33,559 nt of DNA from positions 1-33,559 of IMG/VR virus record IMGVR_UViG_3300027822_000483, one strand, 5' to 3'. This document shows positions 21,062-31,100 of the stretch, piece after piece. Source of the DNA: a virus. Made by a program: the position numbers and the translations under genes. Numbering within the stretch: position 1 is the first letter of the stretch; the number at the start of each line of letters is the position of its first letter. The notes under the pieces are model-generated. The model searched no databases. It had not been told where the DNA came from and saw nothing but the letters and a program-made list of their open reading frames with translations.

Positions 21062-21589
21062 ATGCTAATCGGACAACATTTAAGCAAAATAAAAGATCGT
21101 CCTAGTAGGGAGATAAAAGAGGTCAAATCACCGGAAGATTTTGTTAGAGCTTATTTCTATGATGCTTTTAAGAGTAAGATATTAACCGGCGTACCGGTAT
21201 TGGTTACTCTAGCTCAAGGAGCTTTAGAAAGCGGATGGGGAAAATATGCAAAAGGTAACAACTTCTTTGGTGTTAAAGCTTTTAAGAGTTGGAAGGGTAA
21301 AAAGCAGTCATTAAAAACACATGAATATATAAAGGGAAAAAGAGTGAAAGTTGATGCTTGGTTTAGAGTTTATAAAACGCCAGCCGCTAGTTTCACGGAT
21401 CATGGGAAAGTGATAAAAAAGAATTGGCCTCATGCATTTCTATATACAGATCCTTTGGACTTTATAATAGCATTACAAAGTAACGGAAAGAAGAATTACG
21501 CTACAGACATAAAGTATGTAGAAAAAATGGGAAAGATTATACGGCGAATTAAGCAATTGATATTAGAGATAGAGAATATAAACATTTAA
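21062..21589 (+). CDS. glucosaminidase (GH73-like) lytic enzyme
   Basis: This 175-residue peptidoglycan hydrolase of the FlgJ/GH73 type cuts between GlcNAc and MurNAc. The core is VPVLVTLAQGALESGWGKYA with catalytic Glu at E56, then GNNFFGVKAFKSWKGKKQ, VYKTPAASFTDHGKVI and a conserved-looking Y near 148 (KNYATDIKYVEKMG). There is no signal peptide, so it needs a holin or acts as part of the virion. It sits between tail terminator and tube genes rather than at the lysis end, so a virion-associated cell-wall-opening role is a real option. GGAG precedes the ATG. Confidence 0.85.
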   Translation: MLIGQHLSKIKDRPSREIKEVKSPEDFVRAYFYDAFKSKILTGVPVLVTLAQGALESGWGKYAKGNNFFGVKAFKSWKGKKQSLKTHEYIKGKRVKVDAWFRVYKTPAASFTDHGKVIKKNWPHAFLYTDPLDFIIALQSNGKKNYATDIKYVEKMGKIIRRIKQLILEIENINI

Positions 21590-21604
21590 TAAGGAGAAAA
21601 TAAA

Positions 21605-22006
21605 ATGGCCTTAAACGATCCGGTTAGTGGTTTAGAGGGAAAGGCGCATTATGGCGCAACACCTACAGAAATTGATATAACTAAATGGGATTTTGAAAGA
21701 TCAACGGGTACAATTGACACAACAAGATCTAGTAATGCTTCAGCTGGATATCGCTCTAAAATTCCTAATGGTTTTATTGAGGGGAGCGGGAACATTGAAG
21801 GATTGGTTCTGCAGGGGGTTGATCTTCCAGCTATGGGTACTGTATTAACGATCAAATTAAGTTCTACACCAACAAGATTCTGGAGTGGCCCCGCAATAAT
21901 AACTAGGGTAGGCGAATCTTTAGATGTCCCAGGTGAAAATGCACAAGTAATTACCTTTGATTTTGTAACAACAGGTTTGTGGGAATTAACAGATACAACT
22001 ACTTAA
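21605..22006 (+). CDS. major tail tube protein
   Basis: This 133-residue protein is the subunit that stacks into the tail tube. The sequence MALNDPVSGLEGKAHYGATP, then VDLPAMGTVLTIKLSS and VITFDFVTTGLWEL shows the beta-barrel pattern common to siphovirus tube proteins. Strong AAGGAG precedes the ATG, as expected for a highly made protein. A strong hairpin follows (22024-22055). It sits right before the G/G-T chaperones and tape measure, as in lambda. Confidence 0.85.
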   Translation: MALNDPVSGLEGKAHYGATPTEIDITKWDFERSTGTIDTTRSSNASAGYRSKIPNGFIEGSGNIEGLVLQGVDLPAMGTVLTIKLSSTPTRFWSGPAIITRVGESLDVPGENAQVITFDFVTTGLWELTDTTT

Positions 22007-22023
22007 AGAATAATAGAGGTTAT

Positions 22024-22055
22024 AGACGTGGAGATGTATAAACGTTTCTACGTCT
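22024..22055. other. hairpin after the tail tube gene
   Basis: AGACGTGGAGA (22024-22034) pairs with TTTCTACGTCT (22045-22055) with two G-T pairs over a 10-nt loop, followed by TAAAATTATT. It lies between the tube gene and its downstream chaperone and may terminate some transcripts, raising tube levels above those of chaperone and tape measure. Confidence 0.5.
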
Positions 22056-22065
22056 TAAAATTATT

Positions 22066-22581
22066 ATGGACAGAAAAAGTATAAAAATAAAAATTAAATC
22101 AGGTGATTTTTCCTTTGCTGAACGCAACAAAAGGGATGTTGATTTTGTCACTTTACAAGAAAAGTTAAAAGACAAAAACTTTGCGTATATCCAGAAACAT
22201 GTTAATGATCAGGACGTACAGACAACTTTGTTAATGAGCGAAGTAGGTAAGGTTTACAGTTCACAAGAGATAATTGCATTTGTAGTAAGTGATAAAAGTC
22301 ATCAATTGAAATTTATTTATGATTCTTTCAAAATAAATAATCCGGATACATCTTTTGAGGATTTCCAAGATCTTATTTCTGAGGATGAAGTTCAAAAAGT
22401 ATTGGACTTGATATTAGAAATGGAAGGGGAGACCGAAGCAGAAATAAATAACTCTTATAAAGAATATTTAAAAACAAATAATGAAATATCATTGGTTGAT
22501 TTTTCAGAAAAATTACCAATGGCCGATCAGCACAAATTGGCTGAAATAATCCACCGGCAAGTAAAAAAAAAGAAGGATTAG
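22066..22581 (+). CDS. tail assembly chaperone (gpG-like)
   Basis: This 171-residue acidic, helical protein stops at 22579-22581 after a poly-Lys tail (QVKKKKD). It occupies the lambda gpG position between tube and tape measure and probably binds tube protein and tape measure during assembly. A slippery A AAA AAG lies 7 codons or fewer before its stop, and an extension frame continues without a stop into 22802, the hallmark of G/G-T chaperones. Sequence identity to known chaperones is low, as usual; the call rests on position plus the frameshift signal. Confidence 0.8.
   Translation: MDRKSIKIKIKSGDFSFAERNKRDVDFVTLQEKLKDKNFAYIQKHVNDQDVQTTLLMSEVGKVYSSQEIIAFVVSDKSHQLKFIYDSFKINNPDTSFEDFQDLISEDEVQKVLDLILEMEGETEAEINNSYKEYLKTNNEISLVDFSEKLPMADQHKLAEIIHRQVKKKKD
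22566..22572 (+). promoter_or_regulatory. -1 frameshift slippery site A AAA AAG
   Basis: In the gpG frame the codons are AAA (67-69) and AAG (70-72) preceded by A66, giving X XXY YYZ as A AAA AAG, the heptamer known from E. coli dnaX. A -1 slip moves reading into GAA GGA TTA GAA and stays open to 22802. The zero-frame stop is 7-9 bases later. No clear pseudoknot was seen downstream by eye. Confidence 0.85.
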
Positions 22582-22802
22582 AAGTATCTGCCGAAGTAGC
22601 AGATGCCTTATTGCTTGAAACTTATTCAGGATTAAAACCGGACGATTTACGCAATCTGACACAACGGCAATATAATTCACTGCTTAACCAGGTATCTAAT
22701 ATTTGTAATTATAAGTCCGGTGGTAAACTGGAAATGGAAACACCAAAAGATAGAATGTTGAGATTAAAAAAAATGGTTAATAATAAATTAAACAATGGCT
22801 AA
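22572..22802 (+). CDS. chaperone extension (gpT part of G-T fusion)
   Basis: This 76-residue extension (EGLEVSAEVADALLLETYSG, then LKPDDLRNLTQRQYNSLLNQ) joins gpG residue ~169 by the -1 frameshift to give a ~245-residue G-T protein, the minor form that recruits tape measure. A separate TTG start at 22611 has no ribosome binding site, so independent translation is unlikely. It overlaps the tape measure start by 8 bp. The charged end (METPKDRMLRLKKMVNNKL) fits a partner-binding region. Confidence 0.75.
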   Translation, partial: EGLEVSAEVADALLLETYSGLKPDDLRNLTQRQYNSLLNQVSNICNYKSGGKLEMETPKDRMLRLKKMVNNKLNNG

Positions 22803-25128
22803 AAAAAACACTATTGATATTACCTTTAATGCTAGGCTCGCTAAACTTGAGAGAAGAGTCGCTACGGCGGAAAAACGTGTAATATCTTCAACTGCCAGAA
22901 TGCAAAGGTCTGCAAATATGTTGGCTAATGCGACGCAACGTTTGCCTATGGCATTTGGCGGAGTAGCCGGTGCCGGTTTGGCGATGGGTCTTGTTATTAA
23001 AAAAGGAGTTGATTCTTTTATAAATCTTGAAGATGGAATGAGAAATGTTAATACCATTCTGAAACTATCCGAAAAAGAATTAGCCAGCTACACAAAACAA
23101 GTTGAAGCTTTACAATCTGAACTTGGTGTATCAACAGAAGATTTAACCAATGGATTGTATCAAACCGTTTCTGCCGGTGTTTCTGCCGGTGATGCTATAG
23201 AATTTTTAGGCATAGCTACAAAAGCTTCAATTGCGGGTATTAGCTCTGTAGAAACAGCAGTTGACGGACTAACCACCGTTTTGAATGCATTCCATTTAGA
23301 GACATCCGAGGCTACAAAAATATCCGATATTATGTTCCAAACAGTAAAATTAGGTAAAACTAATTTTGAGCAACTTGCATCTTCTATTTCAGAGTTTGCC
23401 CCAATGGCTTATTCGTTGGGTTTAAGTTTTGAACAAACAGCCGGTGCATTAGCAACAATAACAAAACAAGGTGTTTCTACAAGTCAAGCAGCTACACAGT
23501 TAAATGCAGTATTTACTGGTGTATTAAAAGGGCAGGAGCGTGCTCGTGGAATGAGTGAACAAGTTGCTGAAGCATTTTCCATACAAGCATTAAAAGCAAA
23601 GGGATTACAGAAATTCTTAGTGGATCTGGAATTTGCTCTTAATGGTGATCAAGAAGCGATGGTAAAATTATTTGGTAGAGCTGAAGCAGTTAAAGGAATG
23701 TTACAGTTAACAGGCGGAAATGCAAAAATGGCTGCCAAGGATTTAGACTCCATGAAGAACTCATCAAATGCTATGGGTGAAGCTTTTGCTGAGCAAGAGA
23801 AAAAAACTTCACGTAATGCAAGCAAGCTAAGCGAAAACGTAAACAAATTAGTCCAAACCTTTGCTAAGTTGGCAAAAACGCCAGTAACGAATGCAATATC
23901 CGGATTGGATGCATATTTAAAATATTACCTTAATTTATATGATGGAGTGACTGAAGTAATAGATAAAATATCGGAGAGTTTACCGAAACTGAAAGCTCAA
24001 TTGATAGAGGCCGGGCAAATTATGACTGGGAGCAGATCAAATCAATGGTATAGCAAAGGTTTAGATTTTAACGCTGGGCAATTTAGTAAAGATGATTTAG
24101 AAAACTTAAGAACTGGGAAAAGATTTATTCCCAGCCTTGGCATGGTAACTAATGATGATTTTGTGAAAGAGACAAACAATGATGCTAAAAGTTTAGTTAA
24201 AACATTCAATATGTATTCTGCAACTCAAGACGAAATAAATGATAAAATTACTGAGTTGAGGGATTTAAGAAAAGAATTAGTTGTGTGGTCTGGTAAGTAT
24301 ATACAGAATTTAGAGCAAGAAAAAAAACTAAGTAATTATTTAACCAGCAAACCGGTTAAATACTCTCCAATTGGGAATGTGTCCGGAATTATGATGCAAG
24401 ATCAAAATATAACTGCTGATAATGCGGATGTTTGGTTGAAAAAAATAATGCGTACGCCGGATATAAGGTTTACTCAAAGGAATGAAGAAAACACAGGTTC
24501 AAGGAAAGCATTAGTTCTTGATTGGATAGAGCAGAGTTTTGCAGAACAAGATCGTTTGTTTAATCGTATGTATAATAATGCCAGTGAACTTGGGTTTGCT
24601 TTAGAAGATGCATTTTCCGGGCATGGAAAAACTCTATTATCAAGTATGAATCAAGCATTGCAAATTGCATTAAGAATTAGCGATGCGCTAAGAAAAGACG
24701 ATGGAACCTTTGCCGGTGGTTTGGGCACTGCGGCCTCGATTGTTCCGGGTGCTAGTTTCATATGGGATTTATTCGGTGGTGGAAAAGCCGGCGGCGGCCA
24801 TACTTCTCCTATGAAATTTTATGAAGTAAATGAAAAGGGAATTGAGGGTCTTTCCGTAAATGGTCATGACTATTTAATGATGGGTGCAAATAGTGGATAT
24901 ATAACACCAAACGAAAGGATAAGTATGTCTGGCTTCGGTAGTAAGGCTAATAACGATATGAAAGAAACAAACGAAATGTTGGAAGTGCAAAATATGTTAT
25001 TGCAAAATTTAAGCGAAGCTTTTGATAGAGGTATAAACAGCACTACACTAAATGCAAGAGTGACTAACCGACAGATATATTTTAGTAATAAGAAAGGTTC
25101 AAATATTTATAAGAGATATCACGGATAA
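22795..25128 (+). CDS. tail tape measure protein
   Basis: This 777-residue protein sets tail length and travels with DNA. It has a charged N-terminal coiled coil (about 5-50), then a TP901-type core with hydrophobic helices (AFGGVAGAGLAMGLVIKKG) and FEQLASSISEFAPMAYSLGL, ALATITKQGVSTSQAATQLN, KLFGRAEAVKGMLQLTGGNA. A Gly-rich stretch near 640-665 (DLFGGGKAGGGHTSP) leads to the C-terminal part. The order and motifs match TP901-family tape measures. At the usual ~0.15 nm per residue the tail would be roughly 115-120 nm. It follows the G-T gene with an 8-bp overlap. Confidence 0.92.
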   Translation: MAKKNTIDITFNARLAKLERRVATAEKRVISSTARMQRSANMLANATQRLPMAFGGVAGAGLAMGLVIKKGVDSFINLEDGMRNVNTILKLSEKELASYTKQVEALQSELGVSTEDLTNGLYQTVSAGVSAGDAIEFLGIATKASIAGISSVETAVDGLTTVLNAFHLETSEATKISDIMFQTVKLGKTNFEQLASSISEFAPMAYSLGLSFEQTAGALATITKQGVSTSQAATQLNAVFTGVLKGQERARGMSEQVAEAFSIQALKAKGLQKFLVDLEFALNGDQEAMVKLFGRAEAVKGMLQLTGGNAKMAAKDLDSMKNSSNAMGEAFAEQEKKTSRNASKLSENVNKLVQTFAKLAKTPVTNAISGLDAYLKYYLNLYDGVTEVIDKISESLPKLKAQLIEAGQIMTGSRSNQWYSKGLDFNAGQFSKDDLENLRTGKRFIPSLGMVTNDDFVKETNNDAKSLVKTFNMYSATQDEINDKITELRDLRKELVVWSGKYIQNLEQEKKLSNYLTSKPVKYSPIGNVSGIMMQDQNITADNADVWLKKIMRTPDIRFTQRNEENTGSRKALVLDWIEQSFAEQDRLFNRMYNNASELGFALEDAFSGHGKTLLSSMNQALQIALRISDALRKDDGTFAGGLGTAASIVPGASFIWDLFGGGKAGGGHTSPMKFYEVNEKGIEGLSVNGHDYLMMGANSGYITPNERISMSGFGSKANNDMKETNEMLEVQNMLLQNLSEAFDRGINSTTLNARVTNRQIYFSNKKGSNIYKRYHG

Positions 25129-26361
25129 ATGGAACAATCTGTTAAAATAATATTTGGCGAAAAAGTTGTTGGTGATGATACAATTGAAATTCAGTTGATT
25201 TTTGAATACAACAACGGATCTAGCATTGTTGAAAAAACCGCCGAAGACGTTCGGGTGAAAATTACGAATTACGGAAATTTGGAATTGCAATTTGACATGA
25301 ATGATTATTTGTTGGTGCCAAGTTCTTACCACTTGCAAATTGGAGATCTTGATAATTATTTAGAGAACAAAGTGTTTTCTCCAAATGAATATAACTTAGA
25401 AATTACTTGTAAGGTATTTATAAACAGTGAGCTAGAATTTGAAGGTAAACATACGGAAGAATCTATACTATACGATGATAAACACTTAGATTTAGAATTT
25501 ACAAGCAATACCAACATACTTTTTGAGACCATGTTGTTTGATTCATCCGGTGGAAGTAAAAACCCTATTGGGTTAGGTAGTGGCGTTGGTAATTCGTCTT
25601 CATTAAATGAAGCTATTCATGATTGTTATAGGCTAATTAATTCCAACATTGTTTTTGAAGTAAACCATGATTGGAATTATTACGGTATTACGCATTATGT
25701 AACCGGTACACAAAAAACACTTTATGATGGAACTTGGAGCGAACTTTATACTAACTATGATGAATTTTACAATGGAGAAAGTTTAGGTGATACACTAATA
25801 GCTTTAGCTAAAAGAAAATTTGCATTTACCGGAGTTGTTAATAACAGCAATGCCTTCTTTCAAAAACTATACTACTATAACGAAAACAATCTGCAATCGC
25901 TAAATATTAAAAAATGTATTAGAGGGATTGGTTATCCAAAACTTTTATATGTAGCTACGAAAAACGCTGATGGTTCGGTTTTATTTGAACTGCCAGACAA
26001 AGAGTCTTATATAAATGTATCTGATAAATCACTGGAGATTCCAATTACTTGGATTCCGGGGCAAGTTACAAATGATTGGATATTTAGAAACGGCGATTAT
26101 TACTACACCGAACAAATGAAGGACAATATTCTTGGATCAACGTTTTATCCGCCATATGAGATTCAGCCAAGATTACATTATCACCATAGGAATACAAACG
26201 TTAAAAATTGGTTAGACACTCTTATCCATAAAGGGTTAAGTGTAAACTATTTGAAAAACTTCCATTATGAAAATAGAAAATATCAAATCCTCAGTCTTAA
26301 CAAGTTGATAGAGGCCGGTACAACTAATATTGAAGCATTGTATTTGGGTGAGGTGACTTAA
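25129..26361 (+). CDS. distal tail protein, hypothetical
   Basis: This 410-residue beta-rich protein lies directly after the tape measure (1 bp after its stop), where distal tail and hub proteins are encoded. Early strands (VKIIFGEKVVGDDTIEIQLI) and DVRVKITNYGNLELQFDMND look like a compact beta-sandwich; later parts are mixed. No specific family is recognised. It is coupled to the next gene (TAATG) and is probably a tail-tip structural protein that joins tube to the fibres. Confidence 0.6.
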   Translation: MEQSVKIIFGEKVVGDDTIEIQLIFEYNNGSSIVEKTAEDVRVKITNYGNLELQFDMNDYLLVPSSYHLQIGDLDNYLENKVFSPNEYNLEITCKVFINSELEFEGKHTEESILYDDKHLDLEFTSNTNILFETMLFDSSGGSKNPIGLGSGVGNSSSLNEAIHDCYRLINSNIVFEVNHDWNYYGITHYVTGTQKTLYDGTWSELYTNYDEFYNGESLGDTLIALAKRKFAFTGVVNNSNAFFQKLYYYNENNLQSLNIKKCIRGIGYPKLLYVATKNADGSVLFELPDKESYINVSDKSLEIPITWIPGQVTNDWIFRNGDYYYTEQMKDNILGSTFYPPYEIQPRLHYHHRNTNVKNWLDTLIHKGLSVNYLKNFHYENRKYQILSLNKLIEAGTTNIEALYLGEVT

Positions 26362-26861
26362 TGAGTGTTTTTGGGACATCAGGGAATACAAGGTTTGAAT
26401 ATAATTCTACTGAACAAATAATTATCAATAATGTTATCACAAGGTTTGAACCGGTAATTATTGAAAGGCGAATTGAGGATAACTTGGATGGATCAATTGA
26501 TATAGACCATATTGGCGAAAGATACATATTTGAATGCAAAAGTTATGTGGGTGAAGAAAAACAATATATTGATGAGTTTAATAGACTCTACCAATTCAAC
26601 CACAAAAAAGTTTATTGTGCGCCATTTTCTGAAGGAGAATATTTCCAAAACTTAAATGGTGAAAAAGTTCTTTGTTTGCTAAAGATAAAATGGGGTTGGT
26701 TAAAAACAAGGAAATATTACGACATATTAACTTTCTCATTCGAGACGTTAAAGGTAGTTGATTTAAGCAAAATGGTATTGTCAAATAAAGTTAGAGTAGA
26801 TCCAGTTAGCGGAATGGTAAGAATAAATCCGAATACCGGTAAAGCAAGAGTCGCACCATAA
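26361..26861 (+). CDS. tail-tip protein, hypothetical
   Basis: This 166-residue protein is coupled to the preceding gene and has a mixed alpha/beta body (VITRFEPVIIERRIEDNLDG, GERYIFECKSYVGEEK). It ends in three short similar pieces (KVRVDPVSG, MVRINPNTG, KARVAP), a repeat-like tail that could wrap or bind neighbours. There is no signal peptide. By position it is a tail-tip component; no family is recognised. Confidence 0.5.
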   Translation: MSVFGTSGNTRFEYNSTEQIIINNVITRFEPVIIERRIEDNLDGSIDIDHIGERYIFECKSYVGEEKQYIDEFNRLYQFNHKKVYCAPFSEGEYFQNLNGEKVLCLLKIKWGWLKTRKYYDILTFSFETLKVVDLSKMVLSNKVRVDPVSGMVRINPNTGKARVAP

Positions 26862-26876
26862 AACAAGGAATATGAT

Positions 26877-28184
26877 ATGTGGAATATTAAAATTATAACT
26901 ATAATAATATTTTTATCATCTTTGCTGATAAACGCACAAAGCTATCCCGGTGATCCTTCTGAATACACTAAGTTAACCAATGAACCGGCCGATAAGCAGA
27001 AAACATACATTGAGGTTTATGATTATAGTGATCCTAACAATCCTAAGATTTACATTTATTCTTATGAGAAATTTGCTGAATTATTGGGTGTTAGTGGGGA
27101 TCAATCAATTGATGGTACATATAGTTTCTTAAATGCAATCCAATTGGCAGAACTAGCAAGTACAACGACAAACAACGGAATATTCATTAACACATCAACC
27201 GGTCAAATTGCTCAATATAAAAACGGTGCAATAATAAACTATGCAACTACAAATGATCTTGTTCAGCATGGGCTTGTTGATAGTAATCATGTTGTTTATG
27301 ATAATGCAAACGACACACTTTTTGCAACATACTTAGTAACCGGTATTTTTGATATAAGAAACGGTGTTTGGTATATGCCATATTCGTCCTCTTTGCTATC
27401 TGATTCTTTAAGTGGGAATATGAGATTTTACTTTTCAGACCAAGATTCTTTGTTACACCTTAATGCAAAGAATTCTGATAATGACAAATATAGAGTTGAT
27501 TTTGTAACAAAGGCTTGGATAGATAAACAAGGATTCGGATCTGCAAATCTATCCTATTGGTTAGCTAATGGCGATCAAAGCGGATTGCAAGGTGAAAAGA
27601 AAATATCTACCGGGAAAATTAGGTATACAAGTTCAGCAACTGGATTTAGTAGTAGTAATGCAAGATCTGGAATTGTTTCGGTAACTAGTTTGCCAAATAT
27701 AACGGATGCGGATGTTTATGTTGGAGATGTCTTTAGTCTTGGTGGTCAAAATGATACTGACGGTAGTGGATTGCAATTAAACTCATTATATGTTGTTGGT
27801 CTTGATCAAGATTACAATAAATTTTGGATTAAATTTATTGATGAAGAAAAAGTTAAGAGGCTCGATGCAAAAATACTTAGTTCAAATGCACCCACAACTT
27901 TCTCACAGTCTACTGACACGCTAGACTTTTCAAATAAAAACTACATAGCCGGGATCTATGGTGCTCAGGGTGCTCAGACGATTGACGTTATAAACTATAG
28001 CTCAGGTTGGGTTTCGTTTACTATTTATAGTCAGGATGCAGTAACAATAAATATTCCCGGTGTAACAATTGATTGGGTAGGTGATCCTAATGAAAATAAT
28101 CCAAATTTTGGAGTTGGTGAATATGTAGAAGTAGTTTTGAAATATATTACTTCCACAGTTGCTAAAGGGAGTTATTCATGGTAA
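26877..28184 (+). CDS. signal-peptide tail fibre-like protein
   Basis: This 435-residue protein begins with a Sec signal peptide (MWNIKIITIIIFLSSLLINA|QS, cut after 20). The mature part has a helical segment (LLGVSGDQSIDGTYSFLNA), then a long beta-rich region (SGIVSVTSLPNITDADVYVG) and a beta-sandwich-like end (QTIDVINYSSGWVSFTIYSQ). It overlaps the big spike start by 7 bp. Likely a fibre or fibre base; whether it is exported before assembly, or the leader stays on, cannot be told. No enzymatic motif found. Confidence 0.6.
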   Translation: MWNIKIITIIIFLSSLLINAQSYPGDPSEYTKLTNEPADKQKTYIEVYDYSDPNNPKIYIYSYEKFAELLGVSGDQSIDGTYSFLNAIQLAELASTTTNNGIFINTSTGQIAQYKNGAIINYATTNDLVQHGLVDSNHVVYDNANDTLFATYLVTGIFDIRNGVWYMPYSSSLLSDSLSGNMRFYFSDQDSLLHLNAKNSDNDKYRVDFVTKAWIDKQGFGSANLSYWLANGDQSGLQGEKKISTGKIRYTSSATGFSSSNARSGIVSVTSLPNITDADVYVGDVFSLGGQNDTDGSGLQLNSLYVVGLDQDYNKFWIKFIDEEKVKRLDAKILSSNAPTTFSQSTDTLDFSNKNYIAGIYGAQGAQTIDVINYSSGWVSFTIYSQDAVTINIPGVTIDWVGDPNENNPNFGVGEYVEVVLKYITSTVAKGSYSW

Positions 28185-31100
28185 AGAAAATATTTTTACT
28201 GCTATTACTTTCTTTTAGTCTGTACGGACAACCTCATTTGCTTTTACCGCAGATAAGAAAAGCAAATATCTACACGCTAACACCAACGGTTAATATAAAT
28301 TATGGCGATAGTGATTCTTTGATTTCTATTATGTTTACTCACTCAATGGGCTTTAATCCTTTTATAATTGAGGGAATAGATCTTTCAGACACAAACGTAA
28401 TTGCTCTGTTGCCTAATACTGAATTGGTTGCTGATTCTAATGGAATTTTTTCTGATACAACGACGATTGGGGATTGGGGAACAGAGGGCGGTGCATCGCT
28501 TACGAATAATTCAGATAGTACAGCAACTTTTAGCAACGTGGCTGCTAATAAGGATAGTGCAAAAATAGTTCTTGCGACTGAAGGTATGCAAAAAAATCAA
28601 TTCTATAATTTGAGTGTTGATGTGAAAGAGGGGGAGTCCATATTTTATGAAAGTGATTTTAGCTTAGGTACGGACGGTTTTTCTAATTCAAATAATTCCG
28701 TAGTAGATGGTAATATTGATAAAGTTACAGATGGATCAACCTCTTATGATAATGTGCTTGCTATATCTATTTATGATCAAACAAACACAACACATAGAGC
28801 CCAAAAAGATTTATCTCAAACAGTTAATAAGTGGTATTATTTTGAAATAGAATATCTTTTTCCGTCTTCAAATTCTCACGCAAATGGTTTTTCCTTAGCA
28901 AATAGTGCATGGGGTATATCACACAATCCTGCTAATGGTTCTGTTATTGGCACATGGACAAAGTTTACAGCAAAAGTGAAAGCGGAAGATGTTTACACAA
29001 CAAGAATATATTTAACTGATGATGCAGTTTCTACTTTTACTGATGATGCTAATCTTGATACGTTATATATAGCTAATTTTAAATTATACGAATTAGAAGA
29101 TAGTTCTCAAACAATAAAGGAAGGAAAATTAATTTGGCAATATTATTCAGAAGATCTAGTATTTGAAGAAGATTCTACAGATCAGTTAACATCTACAGAT
29201 TCAACTTATAGCTTTTCTATTCTTGGCAAAGAAGCAGATAATCATTATAGTTTTGATGGAGATGACTATATAACATTTAATCCTTTTAATTATGATAGTA
29301 CAGATGCTTATTCACTAAGAATTGTATTTTCCTATGACTTAGAAAACAACACAACAAATTCGTATTATTTAATGGGTAGAAATGGTTATAAAGATTTTAT
29401 AAAATTTGTTGAGCGACCTAGTGATAGTGATTATATCCAATTTGAAAATTGGACAGATGAAACAACAACAGGGTATAGTGAAATAAGTGGTTTACATGAA
29501 AATAAATTAGAATATGTTTATGTATACAATGGTAATGGTACTGTAAAATGGTATTACAATGGAGATAGCATAGGTGTTGCAACGAATTATGATGGAAAAA
29601 TTCAAGGAGTTGAAGAAATAGGCAGGGGATATGGAGGTGGAAGTGATCACAGAGGAAATATTTATATTTTTAATAGATATAACAGAGCATTGTCAAATAC
29701 AGAAGTAAGTAATCTTTATTTAAAAATTGATATATCTACAGATAGCTTAAAAATAGACTTTAACGGAACAAGTGGTAATGTTTCATTCTCTCAATGGACA
29801 GATGATACAGGAAATAATCATGGAACAGTTAATGGAGCAACGGCAGAAAAGTATCCCCGATTTTCATTAAGCTTAACTGAGAATGCAAAAGCAACAATGG
29901 ATAATTTCTCTGTAAAAGAGAATTACTATAAGGTTGTTGTTGAGCATGGCGACACAATTTCAAGGGGTGTTATAGTAAAGGGTGATGTTTTAGGAAGTCA
30001 TTCCGTTAACTTGATTGTTAATAATACAACTCAAAAGGGTGAGGATACTTTAGCAGTTAGTGTCAATGTTGAAAATCTTAACAGTTTGGTTGCAGATGCT
30101 ATTGATTTTGATACTGTTACAACAGCAACTGTTATTTTCCCTTGGATAAAAAACTTATCAGCTAGCACATTAAATATCACAAGCTATTCTGGATTAAATG
30201 CCCCTTTTTATTCCAACTCTGCAAGGCATGTGAGTTCATTAGCTCCGGGAGATTCTACTCAATTAGAAATATATTTCAATCCAATATCGGCAAATGGTGC
30301 ATTTATTGATACTTTTATTATTACTCATAATGGTAATGGAAGTCCGATGGAATGGACTATTCAAGGTGTAGCTAACTTGCCGCTTGAAAATTTATTGTCA
30401 GCACCAACAGAACTCACTGCTTCAAATGGTGATGGTTCTATAGATCTTTCTTGGAGTGATCCTAATATTCCAGATACATTAGAATATATTAGTTATGATT
30501 TTACAAATCAATCTGATACAATAGATTGGAAACCACGTCATGGTGAACCAAAAGAAAGAGTTATTGAAAATGGAAAAATGAAAACTTTTGATGATAATTT
30601 AGGTACTGCTTGGCCTTCAACTGTTTTAATGGTATCTGTAAATTCAACAGATACATATAGATTTTCAGTTGATGCTGAAGTTGGTACAGCCAATTCAGTA
30701 TGGTTTGTTATAATCAATAAAAATACAAGAGAATATTATGTTAATTATCAATCAACAAAAGATACTGTATATACAGCAACATTAAGTAATATTTCAGGCA
30801 CTGATTCATTAGAGATATATTTACAGTGTGTCACAGATAATGGAGAATATTCATATTTCGATAATTTTTTAATAGAAAAAACTTATCCTAGTTATGACGG
30901 ATATGAAATTTATGCACAGAAATTTTTGAACGGATCAGTTGATATTCCTTATTATCTTTTAGAATATGTATTAGGCGGTGGTTTATCATATTCGCATTCT
31001 GTTAGTGATGGTGATGAATATAGCTATAAAGTAAGATATAAAAATAATACTGACTATTCTCCATTTTCTAATGAAGATACCCTTTTGTATTCTGCTCCTA

